Source: Cupriavidus necator
GTDB lineage: Bacteria; Pseudomonadota; Gammaproteobacteria; Burkholderiales; Burkholderiaceae
Assembly: GCF_013141915.1 (NCBI RefSeq)
Contig: NZ_SROX01000003.1
Span: forward strand, 248,001 to 312,000
DNA length: 64,000 bases
Direction: 5' to 3'
Shown here: piece after piece, positions 1 through 9,404 of the stretch
Layout of the letters: each line of letters opens with the position of its first letter
How positions within the stretch are numbered: the stretch's first letter is position 1
Notes under the pieces: model-generated
What the model was told of the DNA's origin: nothing
Database searches by the model: none
The model's input: only the letters and a program-made list of their open reading frames with translations
Position numbers and translations under genes: made by a program

Positions 1-709
1 CACCCTGGGGCGTTACCACTCGCATGCTCTCGACGTGGTCGTCGATCTGAGTGAACGCGGTCGCAAAGTGGCCTGCTGCTCGCGTTGCGATCCAACCCCC
101 CAGTGACGAGAACTCCCACGCTTGCAGGAAGAATCGCATGGTCAGGCCGGTGGGCTTGAGCTGTCGTTCCAGCTCCGGGCCAAGGACGCCCGCTTGAATG
201 CGCGCGGCCTGCGATGTTTGGTCTACCTCCAGCACTTTGTTGAAGTGCTTCATGTCGATGGACACCACGCCACGGTAACGATCGTGCTCGGGCGGATTCA
301 CGCCGGCCACGACGCTGGTGCCGCCGCCGTACGGAACTGCAGCAACGTTCTGGCGCCCGCACCAGTCGAACAGGTCCACGATGTCCTGCTCAGTGCGCGG
401 GTAGGCGATGACGTCCGGCGGGTTGGAAAATTCCCGGCGCATTGCGCGCGCAACATCCATGGTGCCCGCGCCGTAGGTGTGATACAGGCGGTCGTAATGA
501 TCGCTTGTGCAGATTTCGCGAAGCGACGCGGGCAGCTGTACGCGAGGTTTGCGCAGCGAAATTTCTTCGGGCGTCGGAAAAGGTGTCGCTTCGAAGTGCT
601 CGACACCCAGCAAGCGTGTCCACGCTGCCTCGAACTCCCGGATTTCGTCCGGCGTGACGGTGTCACCCTCATAGCCCCACCCGTAAAACTTACGACGACG
701 TTCCTGCAT
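1..709 (-). CDS. FAD-binding oxidoreductase, AGPS/D-lactate dehydrogenase type (partial)
   Basis: The gene starts at 709 on the minus strand, with an AGGAGG-type ribosome site just upstream, and runs off the left edge; 236 codons are visible. The protein has the FAD-binding PCMH fold: a PYGGGTSVVAG dinucleotide loop near residue 127 and an SSLGGWIATRAAGH segment near residue 205, typical of the alkyldihydroxyacetone-phosphate synthase branch of flavin oxidases. Bacterial relatives are often soluble dehydrogenases of hydroxy acids or aromatic alcohols. The FAD attachment and substrate domain lie outside the window, so the substrate cannot be named. Two ATCGAT-centred palindromes lie upstream and may control it. 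Confidence 0.8.
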   Translation of the reverse strand, partial: MQERRRKFYGWGYEGDTVTPDEIREFEAAWTRLLGVEHFEATPFPTPEEISLRKPRVQLPASLREICTSDHYDRLYHTYGAGTMDVARAMRREFSNPPDVIAYPRTEQDIVDLFDWCGRQNVAAVPYGGGTSVVAGVNPPEHDRYRGVVSIDMKHFNKVLEVDQTSQAARIQAGVLGPELERQLKPTGLTMRFFLQAWEFSSLGGWIATRAAGHFATAFTQIDDHVESMRVVTPQG

Positions 710-730
710 TGTTGCCTCCTGTGTGATGTG

Positions 731-744
731 GTAATCGATTACAT
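731..744. promoter_or_regulatory. ATCGAT-centred palindromic operator, copy 1
   Basis: GTAATCGATTACAT contains a perfect 12-bp palindrome with a central CG, the architecture expected of LacI-family operators. It lies 22 bp upstream of the minus-strand flavoprotein start at 709. Related sites occur at 819 and 13931. The regulator was not found in the window. Confidence 0.5.
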
Positions 745-818
745 ACGTTACGGTAACCTGCGTCAGAGACTGTAAATAACCAATGCCAGTACGGTGATGA
801 GGCGAAAACAGCACTGCG

Positions 819-833
819 TGCAATCGATTACAT
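819..833. promoter_or_regulatory. ATCGAT-centred palindromic operator, copy 2
   Basis: TGCAATCGATTACAT is identical over 15 bp to the site at 13931 and shares its core with the site at 731. The two sites here are 88 bp apart centre to centre, a spacing compatible with looping repression. Outside these sites the 710-1181 interval shows no gene I can support. Confidence 0.5.
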
Positions 834-1181
834 AAGTTTAGATTGGTGCGGCATAATGTCAAGCAGTTAACGCAGTCGCGGCCATGGGTTGGAGCAGGAG
901 TCGACGAAGAGGTCGGATCGCTAAGAGACCTTCCCGCGGCGAGGTCACTGTGGGTTGGAGAGCGACTTACTTGGTGGTCTTCCCTTGCAGGGCGTCAGGT
1001 ACGTCCTTGCCTGAGGACCCAGTGAGTCGATCCTGAGCAAGCAATCTGGGGGCGCTTGCTCGTTGCAGCGTTGGCATGGTGCTCGAGCGACAGAGCAGCA
1101 AGAAGTGTGGCCGCTCCCTAGGCCTCAAGCGATGACATGCGGCATATCCGCCCTGGGTAGCCCACCAAACGGAGAGAAGAT

Positions 1182-2063
1182 ATGGCCCTGCAACACATCC
1201 CGCCCATTCAATGTCTTGTCACCTTCGAGACGGTTGCAAGGCTTCGGAGCGCCACACGTGCCGCCGACGAGTTGTGTGTAACAACCAGCGCCGTGAGTCA
1301 TCGAATCCGCCAGCTTGAATCTCACCTCGGTGTTGAACTCTTCGGGCGGAGTGACTTCACGCTTTCTGCACATGGTGCAGCGTACCTGGCGAATGTCCGA
1401 AGCGGCCTCGCTGCGCTACAGCAGATGCCGGTCAAAAATGGAAAAGCCTCTTCCACGCGACTGCGGGTCGCGGTGACCCCAACTTTCTCCAGGCAGTTCC
1501 TGATGCCCAAACTGGAACTGTTCCGCAACAAGTATCCGGACATCGACCTTATCTTGCAGGTCTCCATCCCATTCCTGGACGTCACAGCCGAGCCATCCGA
1601 TTTGGAAATCCGGTACGGCGCGGGCGGATATGCGGACGTCGATCATCGCGTCGTTCTCTCGGAGGAGGTGGCGCCGGCTTGCAGCCCTACCTATCTCAAC
1701 GAGTTCGGCCCCTTCGAAGGCTTCGAAATGGCGGGTGAAATCGACCAGGCGCGTCTGATACGTAGCCCGCTTGAGCCTTGGACGACATGGTTCTCCGCAT
1801 GTGGATTGACGAGAACGGAGCCGCATGTGGGCGCTCAATTCAACGATCTAGGGCTTCTCTATGACGCAGCCGCGTGCGGGTTCGGCGTGGCACTAGTGAG
1901 GACCCGTATGGCGCAGTCATGGCTAGAGGGGGGGCGACTCATCCGCATATCGGATCGATCCGTGCCTTCACAGATGGCGCACTACTTATGCTGGGAACCT
2001 GGGGCCCTGGAGAGATGGGAGTGCGCCGCCTTTATGGAGTGGCTCACCGACTCGCTAAGTTGA
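1182..2063 (+). CDS. LysR-family transcriptional regulator (GcvA-like)
   Basis: This 293-residue protein has normal LysR length. The N-terminal winged helix-turn-helix (about residues 5-62) includes the AADELCVTTSAVSHRIRQLE recognition region. The remainder is a periplasmic-binding-like effector domain ending in the ALERWECAAFMEWL pattern common in GcvA relatives. A GGAGAGAAG ribosome site precedes the ATG. It lies upstream of glcDEF on the same strand and is the nearest candidate regulator for that operon, though the effector cannot be deduced. Start and family are clear; the target is inference. Confidence 0.85.
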   Translation: MALQHIPPIQCLVTFETVARLRSATRAADELCVTTSAVSHRIRQLESHLGVELFGRSDFTLSAHGAAYLANVRSGLAALQQMPVKNGKASSTRLRVAVTPTFSRQFLMPKLELFRNKYPDIDLILQVSIPFLDVTAEPSDLEIRYGAGGYADVDHRVVLSEEVAPACSPTYLNEFGPFEGFEMAGEIDQARLIRSPLEPWTTWFSACGLTRTEPHVGAQFNDLGLLYDAAACGFGVALVRTRMAQSWLEGGRLIRISDRSVPSQMAHYLCWEPGALERWECAAFMEWLTDSLS

Positions 2064-2395
2064 GCGGCCCAAACACGGCAATCAAGTTTTCTGCAACTCA
2101 ACCGCAAATAACTCTCAACCTGCTATATCGCGTGATTGTCTACAGTCAAGTCATGGCGTCTCGTCGACGCCTTTGACAGAAGTGTATTAGAACCTCCCCA
2201 CACAATGCATCGCATTCATCGCTCAACGTTTGAGCCTCAGCGCCCGGAAGCAACGCTCCGCCTTGGAGCTGCAGCATCCGTCCAGGCTGATTGCGCGGTT
2301 CGCCGGCTCGCTACGGTCGCGCCGTCGCTCCGCACTGATTATCCAATAGACCGGCACAGCACGACGCAGCTTCATCGCACCAGGAGGGCAAAGTC
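2064..2395 (+). other. Intergenic region upstream of glcD
   Basis: This 332-bp stretch holds no supportable gene. It probably contains the glcDEF promoter, and an AGGAGGGCAAAG ribosome site lies directly before the glcD ATG. I saw no clear palindromic operator. Confidence 0.4.
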
Positions 2396-3907
2396 ATGAA
2401 TGCGACGCGTGACGGCTGGTTGGCACATCCTACTGACGCTGAGCGGAGGGAAGCCCGGCGTGCGGAAGTGGTTTCCGCGCTAGAAGGCGTGCTGCCTAGG
2501 GACCTTATCCTGTCGCAGCGCGAGGACACCCAGCCATTTGAATGCGATGGCCTTACGGCCTATCGGGCGCAGCCGCTCGTCGTGGTGCTTCCCGAAACAG
2601 AAGAGCAGGTTGTTGCCATTCTGCGAACGTGCAAGACGCTCGGTGCGCCCGTCGTGGCTCGGGGCGCAGGCACGGGATTGTCAGGCGGTGCGCTCCCACA
2701 TGAGATGGGCGTGCTCCTTTCGCTCGCTCGTTTTAACCGGATCGTCAGGGTAGATCCTGTGAGTTGTACCGCAGTGGTCCAATGCGGTGTACGCAACGCC
2801 GCAATCAGTGAGGCAGCCGCTACGTATGGGCTGTACTACGCCCCCGATCCGTCCAGCCAGATTGCCTGCACGATCGGTGGAAACGTGGCCGAGAATTCCG
2901 GAGGCGTCCATTGCCTCAAGTACGGACTCACGTTGCAGAACGTAATGAAAGTACGGGGATACACCATTCAGGGCGAGGCGATAGAGTTTGGATCGGAAGC
3001 CCTTGATGTCCCTGGGCTCGATTTGCTCGGCGTCGTTGTAGGCAGTGAAGGGATGCTCGCAGTGACATTGGAAGTCACCGTCAAGTTAATTCCTAAGCCA
3101 GAACTTGCGCGATGCATCGTTGCAAGCTTCGACACCGTCGAAGCCGCTGGTGACGCCGTAGCCAACGTCATCGCGGCCGGCATCATCCCAGCCGGCCTGG
3201 AACTGATGGACAAGCCGATGACCGCCGCCGTAGAGGACTTCGTGCATGCTGGCTATGACCTGGACGCGGCCGCAATCCTATTGTGCGAGAGTGATGGGAC
3301 GGCGTTGGAGGTCGAGGACGAGATTGTGAAGATGAATGCCGTCCTCACCGCCAGCGGGGCCACTCGTCTTGAAGCAAGTCAGGACGAGGCGCAGCGTCTT
3401 CGTTTCTGGAGCGGGCGAAAGAATGCATTTCCCGCGACGGGGCGCATGAGCCCGGATTACCTGTGCATGGATTCCACGATTCCTCGCAAGAGTCTCGCTG
3501 CGATCCTTCGAGCAATCAGCGAGATGGAGGTGCGCTATGGGCTTCGCTGCGTGAACGTGTTCCACGCCGGCGACGGGAATCTACATCCGCTGATCCTTTT
3601 CGACGCCAACAATCCCGAAGAACTGCACCAGGCGGAGCAATTCGGCGCAGAGATTCTGGAAACAAGCGTCACGCTTGGCGGGACGGTGACCGGAGAGCAC
3701 GGTGTGGGCGTGGAGAAGCTGAACTCAATGTGCGTTCAGTTCTCAGGCGCAGAGCGAGAACAAATGTTTGCGCTGAAACGTGCATTCGATCCGCAATCGC
3801 TCTTGAATCCTGGGAAGGTAATTCCGACGCTGCATCGATGTGCCGAATATGGTCGCATGACTGTTCGGCGTGGGATGCTGCCGCATCCAGAAATCCCGAG
3901 GTTCTAG
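2396..3907 (+). CDS. glcD: Glycolate oxidase subunit GlcD (FAD-linked)
   Basis: GlcD is the FAD-carrying catalytic subunit of membrane-associated glycolate oxidase, which oxidises glycolate (and often D-lactate) to the 2-oxo acid and passes electrons to the quinone pool. The 503-residue length fits the family. The PCMH-type FAD domain shows VVARGAGTGLSGGALP at about 86-101 and CTIGGNVAENSGGVHCLKYG further on; the C terminus has the HAGDGNLHP and GTVTGEHGVGVEK motifs of the FAD-oxidase C domain. The stop is followed one base later by the glcE start, so the genes are co-translated. Confidence 0.92.
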   Translation: MNATRDGWLAHPTDAERREARRAEVVSALEGVLPRDLILSQREDTQPFECDGLTAYRAQPLVVVLPETEEQVVAILRTCKTLGAPVVARGAGTGLSGGALPHEMGVLLSLARFNRIVRVDPVSCTAVVQCGVRNAAISEAAATYGLYYAPDPSSQIACTIGGNVAENSGGVHCLKYGLTLQNVMKVRGYTIQGEAIEFGSEALDVPGLDLLGVVVGSEGMLAVTLEVTVKLIPKPELARCIVASFDTVEAAGDAVANVIAAGIIPAGLELMDKPMTAAVEDFVHAGYDLDAAAILLCESDGTALEVEDEIVKMNAVLTASGATRLEASQDEAQRLRFWSGRKNAFPATGRMSPDYLCMDSTIPRKSLAAILRAISEMEVRYGLRCVNVFHAGDGNLHPLILFDANNPEELHQAEQFGAEILETSVTLGGTVTGEHGVGVEKLNSMCVQFSGAEREQMFALKRAFDPQSLLNPGKVIPTLHRCAEYGRMTVRRGMLPHPEIPRF

Positions 3908-3908
3908 A

Positions 3909-4982
3909 ATGACGACGATCCCCACGGAAGTGTCTCATCTGATTGAGACAGTCCTGCATGCAAGAAAAACGAAGACCTCTCTCAACATCGTTGGCGGCGG
4001 TACGAAATGCTTCTACGGTGAAGAGCCGTCGGGTGAACCGTGTGATGTCCGGCGCCTCAGCGGAATTTGCAGCTATGAACCGTCTGAGCTGGTTGTCACC
4101 GCTCGTGCAGGCACACCGCTAGAAGAACTTGAGGCCGTGCTGGCCGAGCACAATCAGTACCTTGCCTTTGAGCCGCCACGCTTTGCTAAAGGAAGTACTG
4201 TCGGAGGAGCGGTCGCGGCAGGTCTGAGCGGGCCAGCACGCGTCGGGGTAGGGTCCATTCGGGACTTCGTTCTCGGCGCGACCATGATTAACGGCAAAGG
4301 CGAGCTTCTGACATTCGGCGGGCAAGTGATGAAGAACGTTGCCGGTTATGACGTTTCGCGTCTCCTGGCCGGCTCAATGGGAATACTCGGTGTTATCTGT
4401 GAGGTCTCGCTGAAGGTTCTGCCCATTCATTCATCGAGGATCACCCTGGTCATCGAACGCGACGAAGCAGGGGCGTTGTCTCTCTTAAACGGGCTGACTC
4501 GGCAAGCATTGCCAGTCAATGCGAGTGCCTGGCACGACGGAAAGCTGTTCCTCCGACTGAGTGGTGCAGCCTCTGCTGTCACGGAAGCCAGAAAGCGTTT
4601 GGGCGGGACTGAGCTGGAACCAGACGAAGCGTTGTCCTGGTGGGATGCCGTCCGCGACCACCGCCACGACTTCTTTTCACAGAGCGACGCGCCTCTCTGG
4701 CGTGTTTCCGTTCCGGCAGTCTCCCAACCCTTCTTGGCCGCGAATCAGCTTATTGAATGGGGTGGTGCATTGAGATGGCTATACACCGACGATCCCATCG
4801 AGGACGTTCGGGAAATGGCGTCATCGCTTGGTGGTCACGCCACGCTGTTCAGGGATCCGCATCATAGGAGCGGCGTGTTCACGCCACCGAGCGATGCGCT
4901 CTTCGAGATTCATCGCAATCTCAAGCAAGCGTTTGATCCCGATGGCATCTTCAATGTTGGTCGGCTCTACCCCGGCCTGTAA
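3909..4982 (+). CDS. glcE: Glycolate oxidase subunit GlcE (FAD-binding)
   Basis: GlcE is the second flavin-domain subunit of glycolate oxidase. It resembles the GlcD FAD domain but lacks its large C-terminal region. The ATG at 3909, one base after the glcD stop, gives 357 residues, close to the usual size. Visible motifs include NIVGGGTKCFYG near the N terminus, FAKGSTVGGAVAAGLSGPARVG, and a C-terminal LKQAFDPDGIFNVGR segment typical of these oxidases. An upstream in-frame ATG at 3870 would overlap glcD heavily and is less likely. GlcF starts ten bases after its stop. Confidence 0.9.
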   Translation: MTTIPTEVSHLIETVLHARKTKTSLNIVGGGTKCFYGEEPSGEPCDVRRLSGICSYEPSELVVTARAGTPLEELEAVLAEHNQYLAFEPPRFAKGSTVGGAVAAGLSGPARVGVGSIRDFVLGATMINGKGELLTFGGQVMKNVAGYDVSRLLAGSMGILGVICEVSLKVLPIHSSRITLVIERDEAGALSLLNGLTRQALPVNASAWHDGKLFLRLSGAASAVTEARKRLGGTELEPDEALSWWDAVRDHRHDFFSQSDAPLWRVSVPAVSQPFLAANQLIEWGGALRWLYTDDPIEDVREMASSLGGHATLFRDPHHRSGVFTPPSDALFEIHRNLKQAFDPDGIFNVGRLYPGL

Positions 4983-4992
4983 GGGGCTCCAT

Positions 4993-6252
4993 ATGCAGAC
5001 AAAACTAAGTCATGAGTTTGCCAACACTCCAGAAGGGGCGGAGGCCGAAGAGATTCTGCGCAAGTGCGTGCATTGCGGCTTTTGTACGGCAACGTGTCCG
5101 ACTTACCTGCTTCTGGGCGATGAACGTAACGGACCCCGGGGACGCATCTACTTGATGAAGCAGTTGCTTGAGGGGGAAGAGGTCACAGCAAGCACCCAAC
5201 AGAATCTAGACCGCTGCTTGACGTGCCGGAACTGTGAAAGCACCTGTCCCAGCGGTGTCGAGTACGGCAAGCTAGTTCACATTGGGCGGAAGCTAGTCGA
5301 TGAGCGAATTCCTCGTCCGCCAAAAGACCGCGCGGTGCGTTGGCTGCTGCGTGAGGGGCTAACTTCGCCATTGTTCTTGCCGGCCATGAAGATTGGCCGA
5401 ATGGTTCGGCCGCTACTTCCTTCCAAGCTCGCCAACAAGCTTACGCCGAGCAGACCTGCGGGTCAGCGCCCAACGCGCCGCCACGCCAGGAAAGTGCTCA
5501 TGCTCGAAGGTTGTGTGCAGCCGGCGATGATGCCGAACATCAATTCTGCGACCGCGCGGGTACTCGATGCAGCCGACTTTCAGGTTGTAAGTGTTCCTCG
5601 AGCCGGTTGCTGTGGCGCGATCCGGCTGCACACCGGAGATCACAAGGGCGGCCTCGATGATATGCGCAGAAACATCGACGCCTGGTGGCCGGCGATTTCC
5701 AGCGGTGAAGTCGAGGCAATTGTCATGAACGCGTCCGGCTGCGGCGCGACCGTGAAGGACTACGCCGACTTGCTAAAGCATGACGCGGAGTACGCCGAGA
5801 AGGCAGCTCGGGTTAGCGAGTTGACCCGCGACCTGAGCGAATTGCTTCCTGAACTTCTGCCAAGACTGCGCGGCAAAGTCAAAGCGTGCGACAAGCCGGC
5901 CTTGGCGTTCCATCCGCCGTGCACGCTGCAACACGGCCAGAAGCTGCGGGGAGTGGTGGAGGAGCATCTGGGACAGTTGGGCTTTTCCGTTCATCGTGCC
6001 AGCGTGGAGAGTCACCTTTGTTGCGGCTCAGCCGGCACCTACTCCGTTCTGCAGCCCGAAATTTCACTCCAGCTCAGAGACCGCAAGATCGAGCATCTGA
6101 GCGAGAAGCAACCTGACTGCATCGTGTCCGCGAACATCGGTTGCATCCAGCATTTGCAAAGTGGAACGCCCACGCCAGTAAAGCACTGGATCGAGGTACT
6201 GGATGATGCAATCGAGCCGGCAGTCCAACCAGAGGAACAAGTATTTATCTAG
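4993..6252 (+). CDS. glcF: Glycolate oxidase iron-sulfur subunit GlcF
   Basis: GlcF carries electrons from the GlcD/GlcE flavins toward membrane quinone. The protein is 419 residues. Two classic 4Fe-4S motifs are seen: Cys25, 28, 31 and 35, and Cys75, 78, 81 and 85. The C-terminal half has the paired cysteine-rich CCG motifs (AGCCGA, LCCGSAG) of heterodisulfide-reductase/GlcF proteins. The ATG at 4993 is chosen because it follows AAGGGG and lies just after the glcE stop; longer in-frame starts lie inside glcE. It completes the glcDEF operon. Confidence 0.92.
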   Translation: MQTKLSHEFANTPEGAEAEEILRKCVHCGFCTATCPTYLLLGDERNGPRGRIYLMKQLLEGEEVTASTQQNLDRCLTCRNCESTCPSGVEYGKLVHIGRKLVDERIPRPPKDRAVRWLLREGLTSPLFLPAMKIGRMVRPLLPSKLANKLTPSRPAGQRPTRRHARKVLMLEGCVQPAMMPNINSATARVLDAADFQVVSVPRAGCCGAIRLHTGDHKGGLDDMRRNIDAWWPAISSGEVEAIVMNASGCGATVKDYADLLKHDAEYAEKAARVSELTRDLSELLPELLPRLRGKVKACDKPALAFHPPCTLQHGQKLRGVVEEHLGQLGFSVHRASVESHLCCGSAGTYSVLQPEISLQLRDRKIEHLSEKQPDCIVSANIGCIQHLQSGTPTPVKHWIEVLDDAIEPAVQPEEQVFI

Positions 6253-6379
6253 CGGCAGGGCAAGAAACGGCGTCGAAGTCGGCACGGGCTGCGAGAGCGG
6301 CCCATGCAGTAGTGTTTCGCCTCCTGCAAGTAACGCGGTCGGCGAAAAGTTAGTCACATCAAGATAAGAGGAGCATTTT

Positions 6380-6904
6380 GTGGCGATCTATCGAATTGGA
6401 GAGAAAGAACCGACAATTCATCCGAGCTCGTATGTATCCGAGCATGCGGTAATCATCGGCGACGTGGAAATCGCCGAAGACGTGTCCATCTGGCCCGGCG
6501 CTGTGATCCGCGGCGACAATGAAAAGATCACGATTAGGCGAGGCGTGAACGTCCAGGAGGGGGCTGTGTTGCACACCGATCCTGGCTTTCCCGTCGAGGT
6601 AGGCGAGATGGTCTCCATTGGACACCAGGCGATGCTTCACGGTTGCAAGGTCGGAGCACGTAGTCTGGTCGGCATTCAGGCTGTGATCCTGAATGGATCC
6701 GAACTCGGACAACAATGCCTCGTGGGGGCCGGATCCTTGATCGGCGAGCGCAAGAACTTCCCGGCAGGAAGCTTGGTCATGGGCACACCTGCAAAGCAGG
6801 TACGTGAACTAACGGAGGAAGTCAAAGCTGCGATCGAGAAGAACGCTGACGACTACATTAACAAGGCGAAGACGTACAAGAAGGACCTGGTCAAGCTGAG
6901 TTAG
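6380..6904 (+). CDS. Gamma-carbonic anhydrase family hexapeptide protein
   Basis: This 174-residue left-handed beta-helix protein is of the YrdA/PaaY type. It begins with GTG preceded by AGAGGAG. Hexapeptide repeats run through most of the chain. The zinc-ligand region resembles gamma-carbonic anhydrase, with one His after GAVLH and two in SIGHQAMLHGC, and RGDNEKITI matches the family. Some relatives are thioesterases rather than carbonic anhydrases, so the activity is uncertain. It follows glcF by 127 bp on the same strand and may belong to that operon. Confidence 0.85.
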   Translation: MAIYRIGEKEPTIHPSSYVSEHAVIIGDVEIAEDVSIWPGAVIRGDNEKITIRRGVNVQEGAVLHTDPGFPVEVGEMVSIGHQAMLHGCKVGARSLVGIQAVILNGSELGQQCLVGAGSLIGERKNFPAGSLVMGTPAKQVRELTEEVKAAIEKNADDYINKAKTYKKDLVKLS

Positions 6905-6942
6905 CAAGCTCCGCGCGTCGGCGGATCAAGCGTCGACGCCTT

Positions 6943-6973
6943 GAGACGAGAGCGCCAGCCAGCGCCTCGTCTC
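6943..6973 (+). terminator. Hairpin downstream of the glcDEF/gamma-CA genes
   Basis: GAGACGAG pairs with CTCGTCTC, and an inner GCGC pairs with GCGC around a 6-base loop; only one base is unpaired in the stem. It lies 38 bp after the gamma-carbonic anhydrase stop. The tail is pyrimidine-rich but lacks a real T-run, so it is a possible weak or Rho-assisted terminator. Confidence 0.45.
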
Positions 6974-7210
6974 GTCATCCCTCTCCATCAAGATTGGTGC
7001 TCCGGCCATCGCGAACGAACGCGACAAGGCCCGGCCTTGAGTTGCTACCCGGCCACAGGCACAGAACCCCTTCACGCGCCGCCGCTGTCTGCGTGGTCGC
7101 TACCCTCACCAGTCGGACCATATCGACTCGGTGCCTCCAGGTACTTCGCGCGATCATTCTTCACTGAATCGTTATATCATCTGCTCAGTGATTGCCCCCT
7201 TTTTGTAGAC

Positions 7211-7657
7211 ATGACAGAACCTACGGTTGAAATGCTTGCGGACGAACTTAGACCCCGCTTGATGCGGATCGTTGTAGCGCTGCGGCGGGAAATGAGAGCG
7301 GCGCACGTGCCCCCCGCGCAGAGCGCTGTTCTTAGTGCATTGCTCGTAAGAGGGCCGATGCGAGTTAGCGATCTGGCCAGGAATGAAGGCGTCAGATTGC
7401 CTACGATGACGCAGATTGTCGGGCGGATGGTCGACGCCGAGTTAATCGCGCGCTCCGCACCCGTCGGCTCGTACAACAACATGATTCAGATTACTGATGA
7501 AGGCCGGGCTGTGGCCGGCAAATTGGCCGCACAGCGGACGGCGGCACTGGGCAAGCGCATGGAGGGATTGACGCCCGAGGAGTTGCAGACGGTGATCGCG
7601 ATGTTCCCCATCATCGATAAGATGTTCAAAAGAGAACCGTGGCTGGACCACGAGTAA
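7211..7657 (+). CDS. MarR-family transcriptional regulator
   Basis: The 148-residue protein starting MTEPTVEML is the normal MarR size. The winged helix shows RVSDLARNEGVRLPTMTQIVGRMVDAELIAR followed by a short wing, then a C-terminal dimerisation helix, in motif segments that fit the family. A longer in-frame start at 6941 would add about 90 low-complexity residues spanning a hairpin, so the ATG at 7211 is preferred even though its ribosome site is weak. It faces the end of the P450/aldehyde dehydrogenase operon and could regulate it or neighbours. Confidence 0.8.
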   Translation: MTEPTVEMLADELRPRLMRIVVALRREMRAAHVPPAQSAVLSALLVRGPMRVSDLARNEGVRLPTMTQIVGRMVDAELIARSAPVGSYNNMIQITDEGRAVAGKLAAQRTAALGKRMEGLTPEELQTVIAMFPIIDKMFKREPWLDHE

Positions 7658-7815
7658 TACCAACGAAATCTTCCTGGAAGACGACACGATTCGAGAAGGC
7701 TTATCGCTAGCCGGCCGCGCTTGCGCTGCAACTGCGGAGCCATGCAGGGAGTTGTCAGAGTCGCCGAGAGCAACCGCATCGCCCAATATGGGCCGCACTG
7801 CCGCGACCTATACGC

Positions 7816-7850
7816 TAATAAAAAAGGCGCCTAACACTCACTTAGGCGCC
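7816..7850 (-). terminator. Rho-independent terminator of the P450 operon
   Basis: GGCGCCTAA and TTAGGCGCC form a 9-bp stem (7826-7850) with a 7-base loop. Reading the minus strand, the stem is followed by a TTTTTTATT run. It lies 64 bp downstream of the aldehyde dehydrogenase stop, so it ends the minus-strand operon that starts near 13.1 kb. Confidence 0.85.
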
Positions 7851-7914
7851 AAAACCTGACTGGGAACGTAGCTTCGGGGGAAAGGGCGACGTATCGCCCT
7901 TTGCGGCCCCCGAT

Positions 7915-9342
7915 CTACACTTGAGTTACAAATTTCGTGACGAGATAGCCGTCGAACGTCTCGGTCCCACCCTCACTCCCGATACCGCTATCTTTAATGC
8001 CTCCAAACGGTGTTTCGGCGAGAGCGCTTCCAAAGTGGTTGATGTTGACCATGCCGGCCTCAAGGCGGGTAGAGACAGCATGCGCTGTCTTCGCTGACTC
8101 GGTAAACACGTAAGACGACAGGCCGTAAGTCAGTTTGTTCGCCCGTGCCAGCACCTCATCCAGATCGTCGAATGCTACAACCGGGGCGACAGGGCCGAAT
8201 GGCTCGCAAGTCATGAGCATGGAGTCGTCTGAAATGTCTATAACGACGCTGGGCGCGAAGAAATGTCCTGTGTCGCTGCACCTGGTCCCTCCCACGACAA
8301 CCTTTCCGCCGCGCGCTTTGGAGTCGGCAATCAACCCTTCCATTGCAGCAACACGGCGTTGGTTTGCGAGCGGTCCCATCTGTGTCGAGCTGTCTATACC
8401 GTTGCCGACCCGCACTGCGCCAATGACGTCCGTAAAACGCCTGAGGAACCTATCGTAAGCCCCGCGCTGGACGAAGAAGCGGGAGGGCGAGACGCATACC
8501 TGACCAGCGTTTCGCAGCTTGTAGTTTGCAAGCATCTCGGCGGCGGTATCGACATCCGCATCGTCGAAGACGATTGCAGGGGAGTGACCACCAAGCTCCA
8601 TAGTGATTCGCTTCATATGGGATCCTGCGAGAGCTGCTAGTTGTTTGCCAACAGCAGTGGACCCCGTAAAGGAGATCTTCTGGACCAGCGGAGATGCAAT
8701 GAGGTGTGCTGACACCTCCGCCGGGACGCCAAATACAATGTTTAAGCAACCAGGAGGAAGGCCCGCATCATGGAACAGTTGAGCGATCGCCAGCACGGCA
8801 CTCGGCGTCTCTTCTGGTCCCTTCAGAATGATCGTACAGCCTGCGCCAAGCGCGGCAGAGATTTTCCGGATCGCCTGATTGAAGGGAAAATTCCAAGGGG
8901 TGAAGGCTGCGCAGACTCCGACCGGCTGACGTAGCACGAGCTGGCGGACGTTAGGGTTGCGGCTGGGGATCACGCGGCCGTAGATCCGCCGAGCCTCTTC
9001 TGCATGCCAGTCCGCATGCTCTGCACAAACCGTTACTTCGCCCACGGCTTCGTGCAGAGGCTTCCCCTGGTCAATGGTCATGTTGCGGCCGATTTCCGGC
9101 GCCCTTTGACGGGCGAGCTCCGCAACTTTACGCAAGATTGCACTGCGTTCCAAAGGCGATGAGTCGCGCCACGTCAGGAAAGCTCGATGAGCCGCCTCGA
9201 CGGCGGTGTCGAGGTCCTCGCGGGTGGCGAGCGGCAGTCGCCCAACGACCTCCTCCGTCGCAGGGTTGACTACGTCCTGGTGTCGCCGGCCTTCAATGCC
9301 GAGAAATTCGCCATTGATGTAAAGGGATAATTCTGGATACAC
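7915..9342 (-). CDS. NAD(P)-dependent aldehyde dehydrogenase (succinate-semialdehyde dehydrogenase-like)
   Basis: This 475-residue aldehyde dehydrogenase oxidises an aldehyde to its acid with NAD(P). The general base Glu249 is in MELGGHSP and the catalytic Cys283 in NAGQVCVSP; the Rossmann motif [11 protein letters not shown] and the FTPWNFP cofactor segment are present. The closest family flavour is GabD/succinate-semialdehyde dehydrogenase, but context argues for the aldehyde made by the P450 and GMC enzymes in this cluster. It is the last gene of the minus-strand operon, before the terminator at 7816-7850. Confidence 0.9.
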   Translation of the reverse strand: MYPELSLYINGEFLGIEGRRHQDVVNPATEEVVGRLPLATREDLDTAVEAAHRAFLTWRDSSPLERSAILRKVAELARQRAPEIGRNMTIDQGKPLHEAVGEVTVCAEHADWHAEEARRIYGRVIPSRNPNVRQLVLRQPVGVCAAFTPWNFPFNQAIRKISAALGAGCTIILKGPEETPSAVLAIAQLFHDAGLPPGCLNIVFGVPAEVSAHLIASPLVQKISFTGSTAVGKQLAALAGSHMKRITMELGGHSPAIVFDDADVDTAAEMLANYKLRNAGQVCVSPSRFFVQRGAYDRFLRRFTDVIGAVRVGNGIDSSTQMGPLANQRRVAAMEGLIADSKARGGKVVVGGTRCSDTGHFFAPSVVIDISDDSMLMTCEPFGPVAPVVAFDDLDEVLARANKLTYGLSSYVFTESAKTAHAVSTRLEAGMVNINHFGSALAETPFGGIKDSGIGSEGGTETFDGYLVTKFVTQV

Positions 9343-9404
9343 AGCGTGTACTCCAATGACTAAGAGGTTAGCTACGAAATTCTGTGCTTGTGACGGAGGT
9401 CGAT